A DNA stretch of 64,000 nucleotides from Shewanella marisflavi (GTDB taxonomy: Bacteria; Pseudomonadota; Gammaproteobacteria; Enterobacterales; Shewanellaceae), in NCBI RefSeq assembly GCF_023283925.1, contig NZ_JAKIKX010000004.1, positions 124,001-188,000 on the forward strand, read 5' to 3'. Position 1 is the stretch's first letter. Every line of letters begins with the position of its first letter. The notes under the pieces are model-generated. The model had not been told where the DNA came from and searched no databases. It worked only from the letters and a program-made list of their open reading frames with translations. A program made the position numbers and the translations under genes. Below are positions 44,481 through 53,095 of the stretch, piece by piece.

Positions 44481-45278
44481 TTAGTGGTTGATGATGCGGG
44501 GGAAGTTTTCCTCTTCACGCAGGGTTAGCACCTCGACACCCGTTGGGGTGATCAGTAGCGTGTGTTCCCACTGGGCAGAGTTTTTGCCGTCAGAGGTGGT
44601 GACCGTCCAGTTGTCGTCTTTGTCGAGCACGCTGGTGTGGCGACCGGCGTTGATCATCGGCTCGATAGTAAAGCACATGCCAGGACGCAGTACCGTCTTG
44701 TCGTTGTTCTTGTAGTGCATTACCTGAGGCTCTTCATGGAAGCCCGCGCCAATACCATGGCCACAGTAGTCGGTGACTATGCTGTACTTCTCTAGGCCCG
44801 TCTTCTTGCTCTTCACATATTTTTCGATGATGGTGCCAATCTCGCCGAGCTTCATGCCAGGACGCACCTTTTTGATTGCCTCATAAAGACTCTCTTGAGC
44901 CACGCGGCACAGACGCTTGTCTTTGGCGCTGACATCACCGATCAGGAACATCTTAGAGGTATCGCCATGGTAGCCATCTTTGATGACTGTGATGTCGATA
45001 TTGATGATGTCGCCATCTTTCAGGGCACGATCGCTGGGAATACCGTGGCAGATCACTTCGTTGATAGAAGTACAGATAGATTTTGGAAAGCCATGGTAGT
45101 CAAGCGGTGCCGAAATTGCGCCTTGCTCTTCCGTGTATTTAGCGCAGATATCATTGAGTTCATTGGTGGTCACCCCGGCTTTGACATAAGGGGCTATCAT
45201 CTCTAATACCTCGGCGGCAAGTTTACCCGCCGCGCGCATTTTTTCGATCTCTTCGGCTGTTTTTATCACTATACTCAT
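44481..45278 (-). CDS. map: Map, type I methionine aminopeptidase
   Basis: 265 residues from ATG 45278 (MSIVIKTAEEIEKMR). It removes N-terminal Met from nascent proteins. Metal ligands are in NIDITVIKDGYHGDTSKMF (two Asp), GHGIGAGFHEEPQV (His), FTIEPMIN (Glu) and QWEHTLLI (Glu). The frame is open upstream to 45443, but that extension is not family-like and covers the promoter region. It is divergent from rpsB, as in E. coli. Confidence 0.96.
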   Translation of the reverse strand: MSIVIKTAEEIEKMRAAGKLAAEVLEMIAPYVKAGVTTNELNDICAKYTEEQGAISAPLDYHGFPKSICTSINEVICHGIPSDRALKDGDIINIDITVIKDGYHGDTSKMFLIGDVSAKDKRLCRVAQESLYEAIKKVRPGMKLGEIGTIIEKYVKSKKTGLEKYSIVTDYCGHGIGAGFHEEPQVMHYKNNDKTVLRPGMCFTIEPMINAGRHTSVLDKDDNWTVTTSDGKNSAQWEHTLLITPTGVEVLTLREEENFPRIINH

Positions 45279-45434
45279 TAAGCTTTCTCTGTTGTGTCTG
45301 TCGTCAATTTTGAGACGCCTTGGGGCGCTAAAAATTTGTGTTGGCGTCGATATTATGGTATAAAGCGCGCCGTTATGTTTGACTCTTGTTGATGACATCG
45401 CTTGATGCATCATTAAAGAGTGAATGTGGCGGCC

Positions 45435-45440
45435 ATTATA
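45435..45440 (-). promoter_or_regulatory. -10 element candidate for map
   Basis: TATAAT on the minus strand about 160 nt before the map start. A weak TTAGTA lies 16 nt upstream as a possible -35. Confidence 0.4.
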
Positions 45441-45464
45441 CATGGCTATGACTAAATACTAAAT

Positions 45465-45556
45465 CACACACGTATCGACACGTTCTTCGGGGTGCCTATT
45501 TAGGTCGGAGATATGGGATGCGTGGAGGTCTAACCCCTAATTTTTAAGGTAAAAAA
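45465..45556 (+). promoter_or_regulatory. rpsB mRNA leader (structured, t44/S2-leader-like)
   Basis: The nucleotides just before rpsB can fold with GGGGT (45489-45493) pairing ACCCC (45533-45537), enclosing CCTA / TAGG and a loop with GGAGATATGGGATGCGTGGAGG. Gammaproteobacterial rpsB leaders carry a conserved structure through which S2 represses its own translation, and the E. coli t44/tff RNA maps here. The match to that element is my inference from position and shape. Confidence 0.55.
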
Positions 45557-46285
45557 ATGACTACAGTTTCAATGCGCGACATGCTTCAAGCCGGTGTTCA
45601 CTTCGGTCACCAAACTCGTTACTGGAACCCAAAGATGAAGCCTTTCATCTTCGGCGCTCGTAACGGTGTACACATCATTAACCTAGAGCACACTGTGCCT
45701 ATGTTCAATGAAGCACTAGCGTTCATCAGCAACGTAGCATCTAAGAAAGGTAAAGTACTTTTCGTGGGTACTAAGCGCGCTGCAAGCGAAGCGATCAAAG
45801 AAGCAGCAATTTCTTGTGATCAATTCTACGTTGACAACCGTTGGTTGGGCGGCATGTTGACTAACTGGAAAACAGTTCGTCAATCAATCAAGCGTCTAAA
45901 AGACCTTGAAAGCCAGTCTGTAGACGGTACTTTCGACAAGCTTACTAAGAAAGAAGCGCTAATGCGCACTCGTGAGCTTGAGAAGCTAGAAAAGTCTCTT
46001 GGTGGTATCAAGAACATGGGCGGCCTACCTGACGTTATCTTCGTTATCGGTGCTGACCATGAGCATATCGCTATTAAAGAAGCTAACAATCTAGGTATTC
46101 CAGTTGTTGCTGTTGTTGATACTAACTCTTCTCCAGACGGCATCAACTACATCGTTCCTGGTAACGATGATGCGATGCGCGCTATTCGTCTTTACGTTGA
46201 GTCAGTTGCAGCGGCTGCTAAAGCAGGTCGTGGTCAAGACCTAGCTGTACAAGCTGAGCAAGACGGTTTCGTAGAAGCTGAATAA
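45557..46285 (+). CDS. rpsB: RpsB, 30S ribosomal protein S2
   Basis: A 242-residue S2 starting [20 protein letters not shown], with [25 protein letters not shown] and the C-terminal [14 protein letters not shown]. Codon use is strongly biased to highly expressed codons (CGT, GGT, CTA, GTT, GAA), unlike the flanking genes. TAAGG sits 8 nt before the ATG. A terminator-like hairpin at 46341 separates it from tsf and probably reduces read-through. Confidence 0.98.
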   Translation: MTTVSMRDMLQAGVHFGHQTRYWNPKMKPFIFGARNGVHIINLEHTVPMFNEALAFISNVASKKGKVLFVGTKRAASEAIKEAAISCDQFYVDNRWLGGMLTNWKTVRQSIKRLKDLESQSVDGTFDKLTKKEALMRTRELEKLEKSLGGIKNMGGLPDVIFVIGADHEHIAIKEANNLGIPVVAVVDTNSSPDGINYIVPGNDDAMRAIRLYVESVAAAAKAGRGQDLAVQAEQDGFVEAE

Positions 46286-46340
46286 TAAAGGCGAGATGAA
46301 TTTCATCGCCCTTATTAACCAAAGATAGTTTATTGGTGAA

Positions 46341-46368
46341 CAGGGGCCCTTAAGGCCCCTGTTTTTTC
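46341..46368 (+). terminator. Terminator/attenuator between rpsB and tsf
   Basis: CAGGGGCC-CTTAA-GGCCCCTG followed by TTTTTT (46362-46367). In E. coli the rpsB-tsf junction also has an attenuating hairpin. Confidence 0.85.
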
Positions 46369-46406
46369 ACATTTGATTTGTAGAGTTACCTATAGAGGAT
46401 TTAACA

Positions 46407-47255
46407 ATGGCAATTACTGCTGCCCAAGTTAAAGAACTACGCGAGCGTACTGGCGCTGGCATGATGGATTGTAAAAAAGCGCTAACTGAAACCAATGGTG
46501 ACATTGAGCTAGCGATTGAAAACATGCGTAAGAGCGGTGCTGCGAAGGCTGCTAAGAAAGCGGGTAACATCGCTGCTGAAGGTACTATCCTGATCAAGCA
46601 AGGCGAAGGTTTCTCAGTACTTCTAGAAGTTAACTGTCAAACTGACTTCGTTGCAAAAGACTCTAACTTCCTAGCATTTGCTAACGAAGTACTGGATGTT
46701 GCTGCAGCTGGCAAAGTATCTATTGCCGACCTACAAGCTCAGTTCGAAGAAACTCGTGTTGCGCTAGTTGCTAAAATCGGTGAGAACATCAACGTTCGTC
46801 GCGTTGAGTACATCGATGGTGCTAGCCAAGCTTCTTACCGTCACGGCGACCGTATCGGTGTTGTTGTAACTGGTGAAGCTGACGAAGAGACTCTGAAGCA
46901 CGTTGCTATGCACGTTGCCGCTTCTAAGCCTGAATACGTTAACCCAGAAGACGTACCAGCTGAAGTTGTTGAAAAAGAGAAAGCCGTTCAGATCGAAATC
47001 GCGATGAACGAAGGCAAGCCTCAAGAGATCGCTGAGAAGATGGTTGCTGGTCGTATGAAGAAGTTCACCGGTGAGGTTTCTCTGACTGGTCAAGCTTTCA
47101 TCATGGAGCCTAAGAAGACTGTTGGCGAAATCTTAAAAGAGAAAGGCGCAACAGTAACTAACTTCATTCGTTTAGAAGTTGGTGAAGGTATCGAGAAGAA
47201 AGAAGAAGATTTTGCTGCTGAAGTTGCAGCGCAAATCGCCGCTTCTAAGGCGTAA
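46407..47255 (+). CDS. tsf: Tsf, elongation factor Ts
   Basis: 282 residues, the guanine nucleotide exchange factor for EF-Tu. Signatures are [16 protein letters not shown] in the N-terminal module and [20 protein letters not shown] in the core, which contains the TDFV contact with EF-Tu. Codon use is as biased as in rpsB. AGAGGAT precedes the ATG. It is followed by an intrinsic terminator. Confidence 0.98.
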   Translation: MAITAAQVKELRERTGAGMMDCKKALTETNGDIELAIENMRKSGAAKAAKKAGNIAAEGTILIKQGEGFSVLLEVNCQTDFVAKDSNFLAFANEVLDVAAAGKVSIADLQAQFEETRVALVAKIGENINVRRVEYIDGASQASYRHGDRIGVVVTGEADEETLKHVAMHVAASKPEYVNPEDVPAEVVEKEKAVQIEIAMNEGKPQEIAEKMVAGRMKKFTGEVSLTGQAFIMEPKKTVGEILKEKGATVTNFIRLEVGEGIEKKEEDFAAEVAAQIAASKA

Positions 47256-47276
47256 TCGCCAGTTGTAAGATACCCT

Positions 47277-47305
47277 AAAAACCGCAGCATTCGCTGCGGT
47301 TTTAT
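47277..47305 (+). terminator. Intrinsic terminator after tsf
   Basis: ACCGCAGC-ATTC-GCTGCGGT followed by TTTATTA; flanking A residues make it partly bidirectional. Confidence 0.88.
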
Positions 47306-47343
47306 TATGCCAATTAGATTACTGCACAGCGCACTTTTTTCGA

Positions 47344-47349
47344 TATAAT
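47344..47349 (+). promoter_or_regulatory. -10 element for pyrH
   Basis: TATAAT about 40 nt before the pyrH start, after the tsf terminator. A -35 is not clear (TTACTG at 47319-47324 is 19 nt away). Confidence 0.5.
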
Positions 47350-47388
47350 TGGCTCGTTACCCATCGGCATTTATCAGGATAAACAACT

Positions 47389-48132
47389 ATGAGCACAAAT
47401 CCAAAACCTGCTTTTCGACGTATTCTTCTCAAACTGAGTGGCGAAGCCTTAATGGGCGAAGAGGGCTTTGGCATCGATCCCAAGGTGCTAGATCGTATGG
47501 CACAAGAGATTAAAGAGCTGGTTGAGCTTGGTATTCAGGTAGGTGTTGTGATTGGTGGTGGTAACCTCTTCCGTGGTGAAGGCCTGGCAAAAGCGGGCAT
47601 GAACCGTGTAGTGGGTGACCACATGGGCATGTTGGCTACCGTAATGAATGGCTTGGCGATGCGTGATGCGCTGCACAGAGCCTATGTAAACGCGCGTCTG
47701 ATGTCAGCAATCCCGCTAAAAGGTGTCTGTGACGACTACAATTGGGCTGAAGCGATCAGCTTGCTCAAGTCTGGTCGAGTGGTGATTTTTGCGGCCGGTA
47801 CAGGTAATCCTTTCTGCACTACAGATTCTGCGGCATGTTTACGTGGAATCGAGATTGAAGCCGAGGTTGTGCTCAAGGGGACTAAGGTTGATGGTGTTTA
47901 CTCCGACGATCCAGTCAAAAACCCAGAAGCAGTAAAATATGATGAGATGGGTTATGGCGAAGTGCTCGAAAAAGAATTGAAAGTGATGGATCTTGCTGCA
48001 TTTACCCTTGCAAGAGATCACGATATGCCTATCTTAGTCTTTAATATGAACAAGCCTGGTGCGCTTCGACGTGTTATTATGGGTGACCATGAAGGTACGC
48101 TTATTAGAAGTAGCCGTAAGACTGCCGAATAA
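47389..48132 (+). CDS. pyrH: PyrH, UMP kinase
   Basis: 247 residues. It phosphorylates UMP to UDP, an essential and allosterically controlled step of pyrimidine nucleotide synthesis. The amino-acid-kinase fold is shown by [31 protein letters not shown] and [22 protein letters not shown] upstream supports the start. It is followed 36 nt later by frr, the usual arrangement. Confidence 0.97.
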   Translation: MSTNPKPAFRRILLKLSGEALMGEEGFGIDPKVLDRMAQEIKELVELGIQVGVVIGGGNLFRGEGLAKAGMNRVVGDHMGMLATVMNGLAMRDALHRAYVNARLMSAIPLKGVCDDYNWAEAISLLKSGRVVIFAAGTGNPFCTTDSAACLRGIEIEAEVVLKGTKVDGVYSDDPVKNPEAVKYDEMGYGEVLEKELKVMDLAAFTLARDHDMPILVFNMNKPGALRRVIMGDHEGTLIRSSRKTAE

Positions 48133-48168
48133 ATAAACCTGATACGAACGAATTAAAGGATATTAAAC

Positions 48169-48726
48169 GTGATTAACGAAATCAAACAAGATGCCAAGAG
48201 CCGTATGGCGAAATGTGTTGAAGCGACTAAGAATCAAATGGCTAAAGTACGTACTGGTCGTGCTCATCCAAGTCTGCTTGATTCAATTAAGGTGCCTTAC
48301 TATGGCTCGCTGACACCGCTTAAGCAGGTAGGCAACGTTTCTATTGAAGATTCTCGTACTTTGGCGATTACTGTTTTTGATACCACAATGATCGCAGCGG
48401 TAGAAAAGGCCATCATGAGTTCAGATCTGGGCCTAAACCCTATGTCTGCCGGTACGACTATCCGTATTCCACTGCCAGCATTGACTGAAGAGCGTCGTAA
48501 AGACCTGATCAAAGTGGTTCGCGCCGAGGCTGAAAACGGTCGTATCGCGGTACGTAACGTACGCCGTGACGCTAACTCTGACGTGAAAGCGCTTGAGAAA
48601 GAGAAAGAGTGTACTGAAGATGATGTACGTCGCACTGAAGATGAAATTCAGAAGTTTACCGATGCGCACATCAAGCAGATCGATGAGATCTTGGCGGCAA
48701 AAGAAGCAGAGTTGATGGAAGTCTAA
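48169..48726 (+). CDS. frr: Frr, ribosome recycling factor
   Basis: 185 residues, which with EF-G splits post-termination ribosomes. The sequence has [20 protein letters not shown] and [20 protein letters not shown]. It begins with GTG 48169 preceded by AAAGGA. A strong hairpin follows at 48754. Confidence 0.97.
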   Translation: MINEIKQDAKSRMAKCVEATKNQMAKVRTGRAHPSLLDSIKVPYYGSLTPLKQVGNVSIEDSRTLAITVFDTTMIAAVEKAIMSSDLGLNPMSAGTTIRIPLPALTEERRKDLIKVVRAEAENGRIAVRNVRRDANSDVKALEKEKECTEDDVRRTEDEIQKFTDAHIKQIDEILAAKEAELMEV

Positions 48727-48753
48727 TCTCCCTGTTTCGTTACTAGAGTTCGC

Positions 48754-48793
48754 ACGCCGTGTAGGGGTATACTACACGGCGTTTGCTATTTTT
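48754..48793 (+). terminator. Probable terminator/attenuator between frr and uppS
   Basis: ACGCCGTGTAG (48754-48764) pairs perfectly with CTACACGGCGT (48772-48782), followed by a broken T tract TTTGCTATTTTT. Read-through into uppS is likely to be partial. Confidence 0.65.
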
Positions 48794-48807
48794 AAGGGTT
48801 GTAATAG

Positions 48808-49599
48808 ATGTCAATCGAATCTCAATCTGGCTCTGAGTTATCTAATGAAGCACTCACAGAGTTAGTTAAACAGTCGATTCCCAAGCACGTGGCTATCATC
48901 ATGGATGGTAATGGACGCTGGGCACAGGCGCAGGGTAAGCCTCGCGTTGTCGGCCATAAGGCTGGTGTGAAGACTGTTCGTCGTGCCGTAAGTATGGCGC
49001 GGGAGATGGGGATAGGTTCGTTAACCCTGTTTGCGTTTTCCAGTGAGAACTGGCGCAGACCCGAGAAAGAAGTCAGCCTCTTGATGGAGCTGTTTTTTAC
49101 TGTGTTGCAGCGGGAAATCAAACTGCTGGATAAAAACGGTGTACGGTTAAACATCATAGGGGATACCAGTCGTTTTTCTGCCCGATTACAGAAGCAGATC
49201 GCCTCGGCGATGGAGAAGACAGCAAATAACGATGGCCTGATCCTTAATGTCGCTGCCAACTACGGTGGCCGCTGGGATATCATGCAGGCGGCGCAAACCT
49301 TAGCCCAAAAGGTGGAATCTGGTGAAATGAGCAGCAGTCAGTTCACCGAAGAGGCGCTAAGTCAGCATTTAAGCATGCAAAATCAGCCGGAAGTTGATTT
49401 AATGATTCGAACCGGTGGAGATTTTCGTATCAGCAACTTCGTGTTATGGCAGGCGGCTTATGCGGAGTTAGTCTTCACTGATGTATTATGGCCAGATTTT
49501 GACGAGCAAGCCTTTAAAGATGCGGTAGCCGTATTTGCTACCCGACAGCGCCGTTTTGGATTAACGGGTTCTCAAGTTGAGACTTTACAGGCTGAGTAA
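48808..49599 (+). CDS. uppS: UppS, undecaprenyl diphosphate synthase
   Basis: 263 residues. This cis-prenyltransferase makes the C55 lipid carrier for peptidoglycan and O-antigen. The catalytic Asp is in [20 protein letters not shown], and further signatures are [11 protein letters not shown] and [17 protein letters not shown]. The last has Asp where many members have Glu (GGE.R). The N-terminus is about 20 residues longer than the E. coli enzyme. It is upstream of cdsA by 20 nt. Confidence 0.96.
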   Translation: MSIESQSGSELSNEALTELVKQSIPKHVAIIMDGNGRWAQAQGKPRVVGHKAGVKTVRRAVSMAREMGIGSLTLFAFSSENWRRPEKEVSLLMELFFTVLQREIKLLDKNGVRLNIIGDTSRFSARLQKQIASAMEKTANNDGLILNVAANYGGRWDIMQAAQTLAQKVESGEMSSSQFTEEALSQHLSMQNQPEVDLMIRTGGDFRISNFVLWQAAYAELVFTDVLWPDFDEQAFKDAVAVFATRQRRFGLTGSQVETLQAE

Positions 49600-49619
49600 A
49601 TAAGAATAGAGGGAAAGTT

Positions 49620-50477
49620 TTGCTAAAACTTAGAATAATAACAGCAGCATGGTTAATCCCATTGGTTATTGGGGCCATTTTCTTTTTCCCTGTGGAGTAT
49701 TTTTCATGGGCCCTGGTTGCGGTGTTTCTGATTGCTGCAAAGGAGTGGGGGCGCATTATCGACAAGCGCTGTAATGTGACACAATGGAGTTTTACGCTAA
49801 CCATAGGTATTTTGTTGGTGGCACTCAACCTTCTGGTGCCAGCACAAGAAGTCTGGTTTAAAGGTCAAATGCATCCCGTCTACCTGGCGATCACTTTGAT
49901 TGGCGCCATGTGGTGGGCTATCTCGCTGATATTGGTACTCACCTATCCTAAGAGTTCCGCCCTGTGGGCCAAGAGCCACATGCTAAAATCCATGTTTGGC
50001 CAATTGACCTTAGTTCCCTGTTTTACCGCGCTGATTGCGCTAAAAGCCCTGAGTTCGGCGAGTATGCCCTATTATGGCGGCGCCTTGGTCTTTTTGGTGA
50101 TGCTCACCGTATGGGCCGCAGACTCTGGTGCTTACTTTGCCGGTAAGGCGCTCGGTAAACATAAGCTGATGCCGAATGTTAGCCCAGCAAAAACCCTTGA
50201 AGGGCTGATTGGTGGATTGGTCACAACTATGATTGTGGTTGCCGGCATCATGATGGTCTCACCCGAGCAAGAATTAGCCTTAGTCATAGGGGTAACCCTG
50301 TTTGTGGCATTGGTCTCGGCCCTTGGCGACCTGTCCGAAAGCATGTTTAAGCGTGTGGCCGACATCAAGGACTCGGGGACTATATTACCGGGTCATGGTG
50401 GTGTGCTAGATCGTATTGACAGCCTGACCGCGGCGCTGCCTATATTTACCCTTATTTATATCGCATTTTGGATGTAA
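49620..50477 (+). CDS. cdsA: CdsA, phosphatidate cytidylyltransferase
   Basis: A 285-residue integral membrane enzyme that makes CDP-diacylglycerol from phosphatidic acid and CTP, the branch point of phospholipid synthesis. There are several hydrophobic helices and the family signature [20 protein letters not shown] followed by GVLDR. The start is TTG 49620 with GAGGGA a few nt upstream. dxr begins 2 nt after its stop. Confidence 0.96.
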   Translation: MLKLRIITAAWLIPLVIGAIFFFPVEYFSWALVAVFLIAAKEWGRIIDKRCNVTQWSFTLTIGILLVALNLLVPAQEVWFKGQMHPVYLAITLIGAMWWAISLILVLTYPKSSALWAKSHMLKSMFGQLTLVPCFTALIALKALSSASMPYYGGALVFLVMLTVWAADSGAYFAGKALGKHKLMPNVSPAKTLEGLIGGLVTTMIVVAGIMMVSPEQELALVIGVTLFVALVSALGDLSESMFKRVADIKDSGTILPGHGGVLDRIDSLTAALPIFTLIYIAFWM

Positions 50478-50479
50478 CC

Positions 50480-51667
50480 ATGCAGAATATGGTGATTCTT
50501 GGCGCCACAGGTTCTATCGGTGCCAGTACCCTGAGTGTTATCGAGCAAAATCCTGAAGACTATTCGGTGCATACCCTAGTGGCGCACCGCAGTGTCGACA
50601 AGATGCTGGAGTTGTGTCTTAAACACAATCCATCGATAGCCCATATGGTCGACCCTCAAGCCGCTGCCGAATTACAGCGTCGTTTACCGCCGCATATGGC
50701 GATAACTGTTTCATCGGGCGAAGATGAACTGGCAAGCATAGTGGCTTTGCCAGAGGTTGATACCGTGATGGCAGCAATTGTCGGCGCAGCAGGTCTACCT
50801 TCTACGCTAGCGGCAGTTAAGGCGGGGAAAAGGGTACTGCTGGCTAACAAAGAATCACTGGTGATGTCTGGGCGATTGTTTATCGATGCCATGCAAGCTT
50901 CTGGGGCAACCGTGTTGCCCGTCGATAGCGAGCACAACGCCATTTTCCAGTGTCTGCCAGAAATTGTGCAGCAATCTGTTGGTGTGTGCGATCTCACCTC
51001 GGCGGGTATTTCCCATATTTTGCTGACGGGATCTGGTGGACCTTTTCTCACCTCGGATCTTAATACCCTGAGCCAGATGACGCCCGATCAGGCGTGCAAA
51101 CACCCCAACTGGTCTATGGGGCGTAAGATTTCGGTCGATTCCGCCAGCATGATGAACAAGGGGCTTGAGTATATCGAGGCGCGCTGGTTGTTTAATGCCA
51201 CCAAAGCACAATTAAAGGTTGTGGTGCATCCGCAAAGCGTGATTCACTCTATGGTGCAATATAAAGATGGTAGTGTGCTGGCCCAGATGGGCAACCCGGA
51301 TATGCGCACCCCTATTGCTCATTGCATGGCCTATCCAGAAAGAATTTTGGCCGGTGTTGAACCTTTAGATTTTTTCAAAGTCGGACAGTTAAGCTTTCTT
51401 GAACCCGATTTTACGCGTTTCCCCTGCTTGAAGTTAGCCATAGATGCCTGTGAGCAGGGACAGGAAGCCACCACTGTACTGAATGCGGCCAATGAGATGT
51501 CGGTAGCGGCTTTTTTAGCTGGCCAGATACGCTTCACCGATATTGCGCGGGTAAACGAGTATTGCCTGACTCAATTGGCGCAGCAGAGTTTAGACAGCAT
51601 AGAAGATATATTGGCACTGGATACCCAGGCCCGCCGAGTGGCGAACGAATACCTGAACAGGCTGTAA
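50480..51667 (+). CDS. dxr: Dxr (IspC), 1-deoxy-D-xylulose 5-phosphate reductoisomerase
   Basis: 395 residues from ATG 50480 ([16 protein letters not shown], the NADPH-binding GxTGxxG). It makes MEP in the non-mevalonate isoprenoid path, supplying precursor for the neighbouring uppS product. Active-site stretches are [24 protein letters not shown] (metal Asp and Glu) and [17 protein letters not shown]. The cdsA stop is 2 nt upstream, so translation is probably coupled. Confidence 0.97.
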   Translation: MQNMVILGATGSIGASTLSVIEQNPEDYSVHTLVAHRSVDKMLELCLKHNPSIAHMVDPQAAAELQRRLPPHMAITVSSGEDELASIVALPEVDTVMAAIVGAAGLPSTLAAVKAGKRVLLANKESLVMSGRLFIDAMQASGATVLPVDSEHNAIFQCLPEIVQQSVGVCDLTSAGISHILLTGSGGPFLTSDLNTLSQMTPDQACKHPNWSMGRKISVDSASMMNKGLEYIEARWLFNATKAQLKVVVHPQSVIHSMVQYKDGSVLAQMGNPDMRTPIAHCMAYPERILAGVEPLDFFKVGQLSFLEPDFTRFPCLKLAIDACEQGQEATTVLNAANEMSVAAFLAGQIRFTDIARVNEYCLTQLAQQSLDSIEDILALDTQARRVANEYLNRL

Positions 51668-51702
51668 TAACGGCCTGGCTATAAGCAGAGATAAGGAGAG
51701 GA

Positions 51703-53064
51703 ATGCTAGACTTTTTGTGGAACTTAGGCTCATTTATTATTGCCTTAGGAATGCTTATCACAGCCCATGAATATGGCCATTTCTGGGTGGCCAGACGATG
51801 TGGCGTGAAGGTCGAGCGTTTTTCTATCGGCTTCGGTAAGGCTATTTGGCGCAAAGTGGGCGCCGATGGTACCGAATATGTCGTGGCCATGATCCCCCTT
51901 GGCGGTTACGTCAAGATGCTCGATGAGCGGGTCGATACTGTGCCAGATGAATTGAAAGAGCAGGCGTTTAACCGTAAGTCTGTGTGGCAACGCATCGCCA
52001 TAGTGGGCGCAGGTCCTATGGCTAACTTTGTGTTTGCCATTTTTGCACTCTATACCATGTATCTCATCGGTGTTCCCTCGATTAAGCCCGTGATTGAGTC
52101 GACTCAAATTGACTCGCCTGCGGCAGTTATTCAGGTAAACAAACCTTTGCAGGTGATTGCCGTTGGCGATCGCAGCGTGCGTAACTGGGAAGAGGTGACC
52201 TATGCCTTAGTAGGTCATATCGGCGATGACGCTATCGATGTGACTCTGGCGCCGCTGTCTGGCGTAATGGGCGAGGAGCGGACCTATCAGCTTGATACCC
52301 GCAACTGGAAATTTAATCCAGAGACAGAGTCTCCCATCACCTCTTTAGGGCTCAATGTTTTTAGGCCCGCTATCACACCCGAGTTAGGCCTTGTCGCTGA
52401 AGATGGTGCCGCCTACGAGGCCGGCATTCGAGTGGGTGACACCTTAGTGGCGGTAGATGGCGAGCGCTACGGTGACTGGGATCAGTTTGTTGCCAAGATA
52501 AAAGCCTCTGCCGATAAGCCGTTAACGGTCACCGTCAGACGCGATGGCGAGCAGTTACGATTGAATGTGACCCCTAAAGCCAGAACCATAGAAGGTGGCA
52601 AGGTAGAAGGCGTGATAGGGGTTGCGCCCACTCAAGCTCCTTGGCCTGAAGAGATGCGTTTGCAACTCGAATATGGCGTAGGTGAATCCCTATGGGTGGC
52701 CGTAGATAAAACGTGGCAACTTGTATCGGTCAGCATTAAGATGATTGGCAAATTATTTACCGGTGATGTATCGGTGAAGAATTTGAGTGGACCTATCTCC
52801 ATTGCGCAAGGAGCAGGGAATAGCGCTAACTATGGTTTAGTTTACTTTTTGGGATTCCTGGCATTAATCAGCGTGAACTTAGGCATTATTAATTTATTGC
52901 CTTTACCCGTGCTTGATGGCGGGCATCTGTTATATTACTTCATCGAAGTGATCACAGGCAGGCCTGTACCGGAAAAGGTGCAGGAAATTGGATTCAGATT
53001 TGGGGCAGCCTTGCTGCTAATGTTGATGAGTATCGCCCTTTTCAATGATTTTTCCCGACTCTGA
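51703..53064 (+). CDS. rseP: RseP, site-2 intramembrane zinc metalloprotease
   Basis: 453 residues. The HEXXH zinc motif is in ITAHEYGHFWVARRCGVKVE in the first membrane helix, the third ligand is in NLLPLPVLDGGHLLYYF near the C-terminus, and two periplasmic PDZ domains lie between. RseP cleaves anti-sigma factor RseA in the sigma-E envelope stress response. AAGGAGAGG precedes the ATG. It is followed by bamA after 31 nt. Confidence 0.97.
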   Translation: MLDFLWNLGSFIIALGMLITAHEYGHFWVARRCGVKVERFSIGFGKAIWRKVGADGTEYVVAMIPLGGYVKMLDERVDTVPDELKEQAFNRKSVWQRIAIVGAGPMANFVFAIFALYTMYLIGVPSIKPVIESTQIDSPAAVIQVNKPLQVIAVGDRSVRNWEEVTYALVGHIGDDAIDVTLAPLSGVMGEERTYQLDTRNWKFNPETESPITSLGLNVFRPAITPELGLVAEDGAAYEAGIRVGDTLVAVDGERYGDWDQFVAKIKASADKPLTVTVRRDGEQLRLNVTPKARTIEGGKVEGVIGVAPTQAPWPEEMRLQLEYGVGESLWVAVDKTWQLVSVSIKMIGKLFTGDVSVKNLSGPISIAQGAGNSANYGLVYFLGFLALISVNLGIINLLPLPVLDGGHLLYYFIEVITGRPVPEKVQEIGFRFGAALLLMLMSIALFNDFSRL

Positions 53065-53095
53065 GCAAGGACACACACATAATTAGAAGTGCTCT

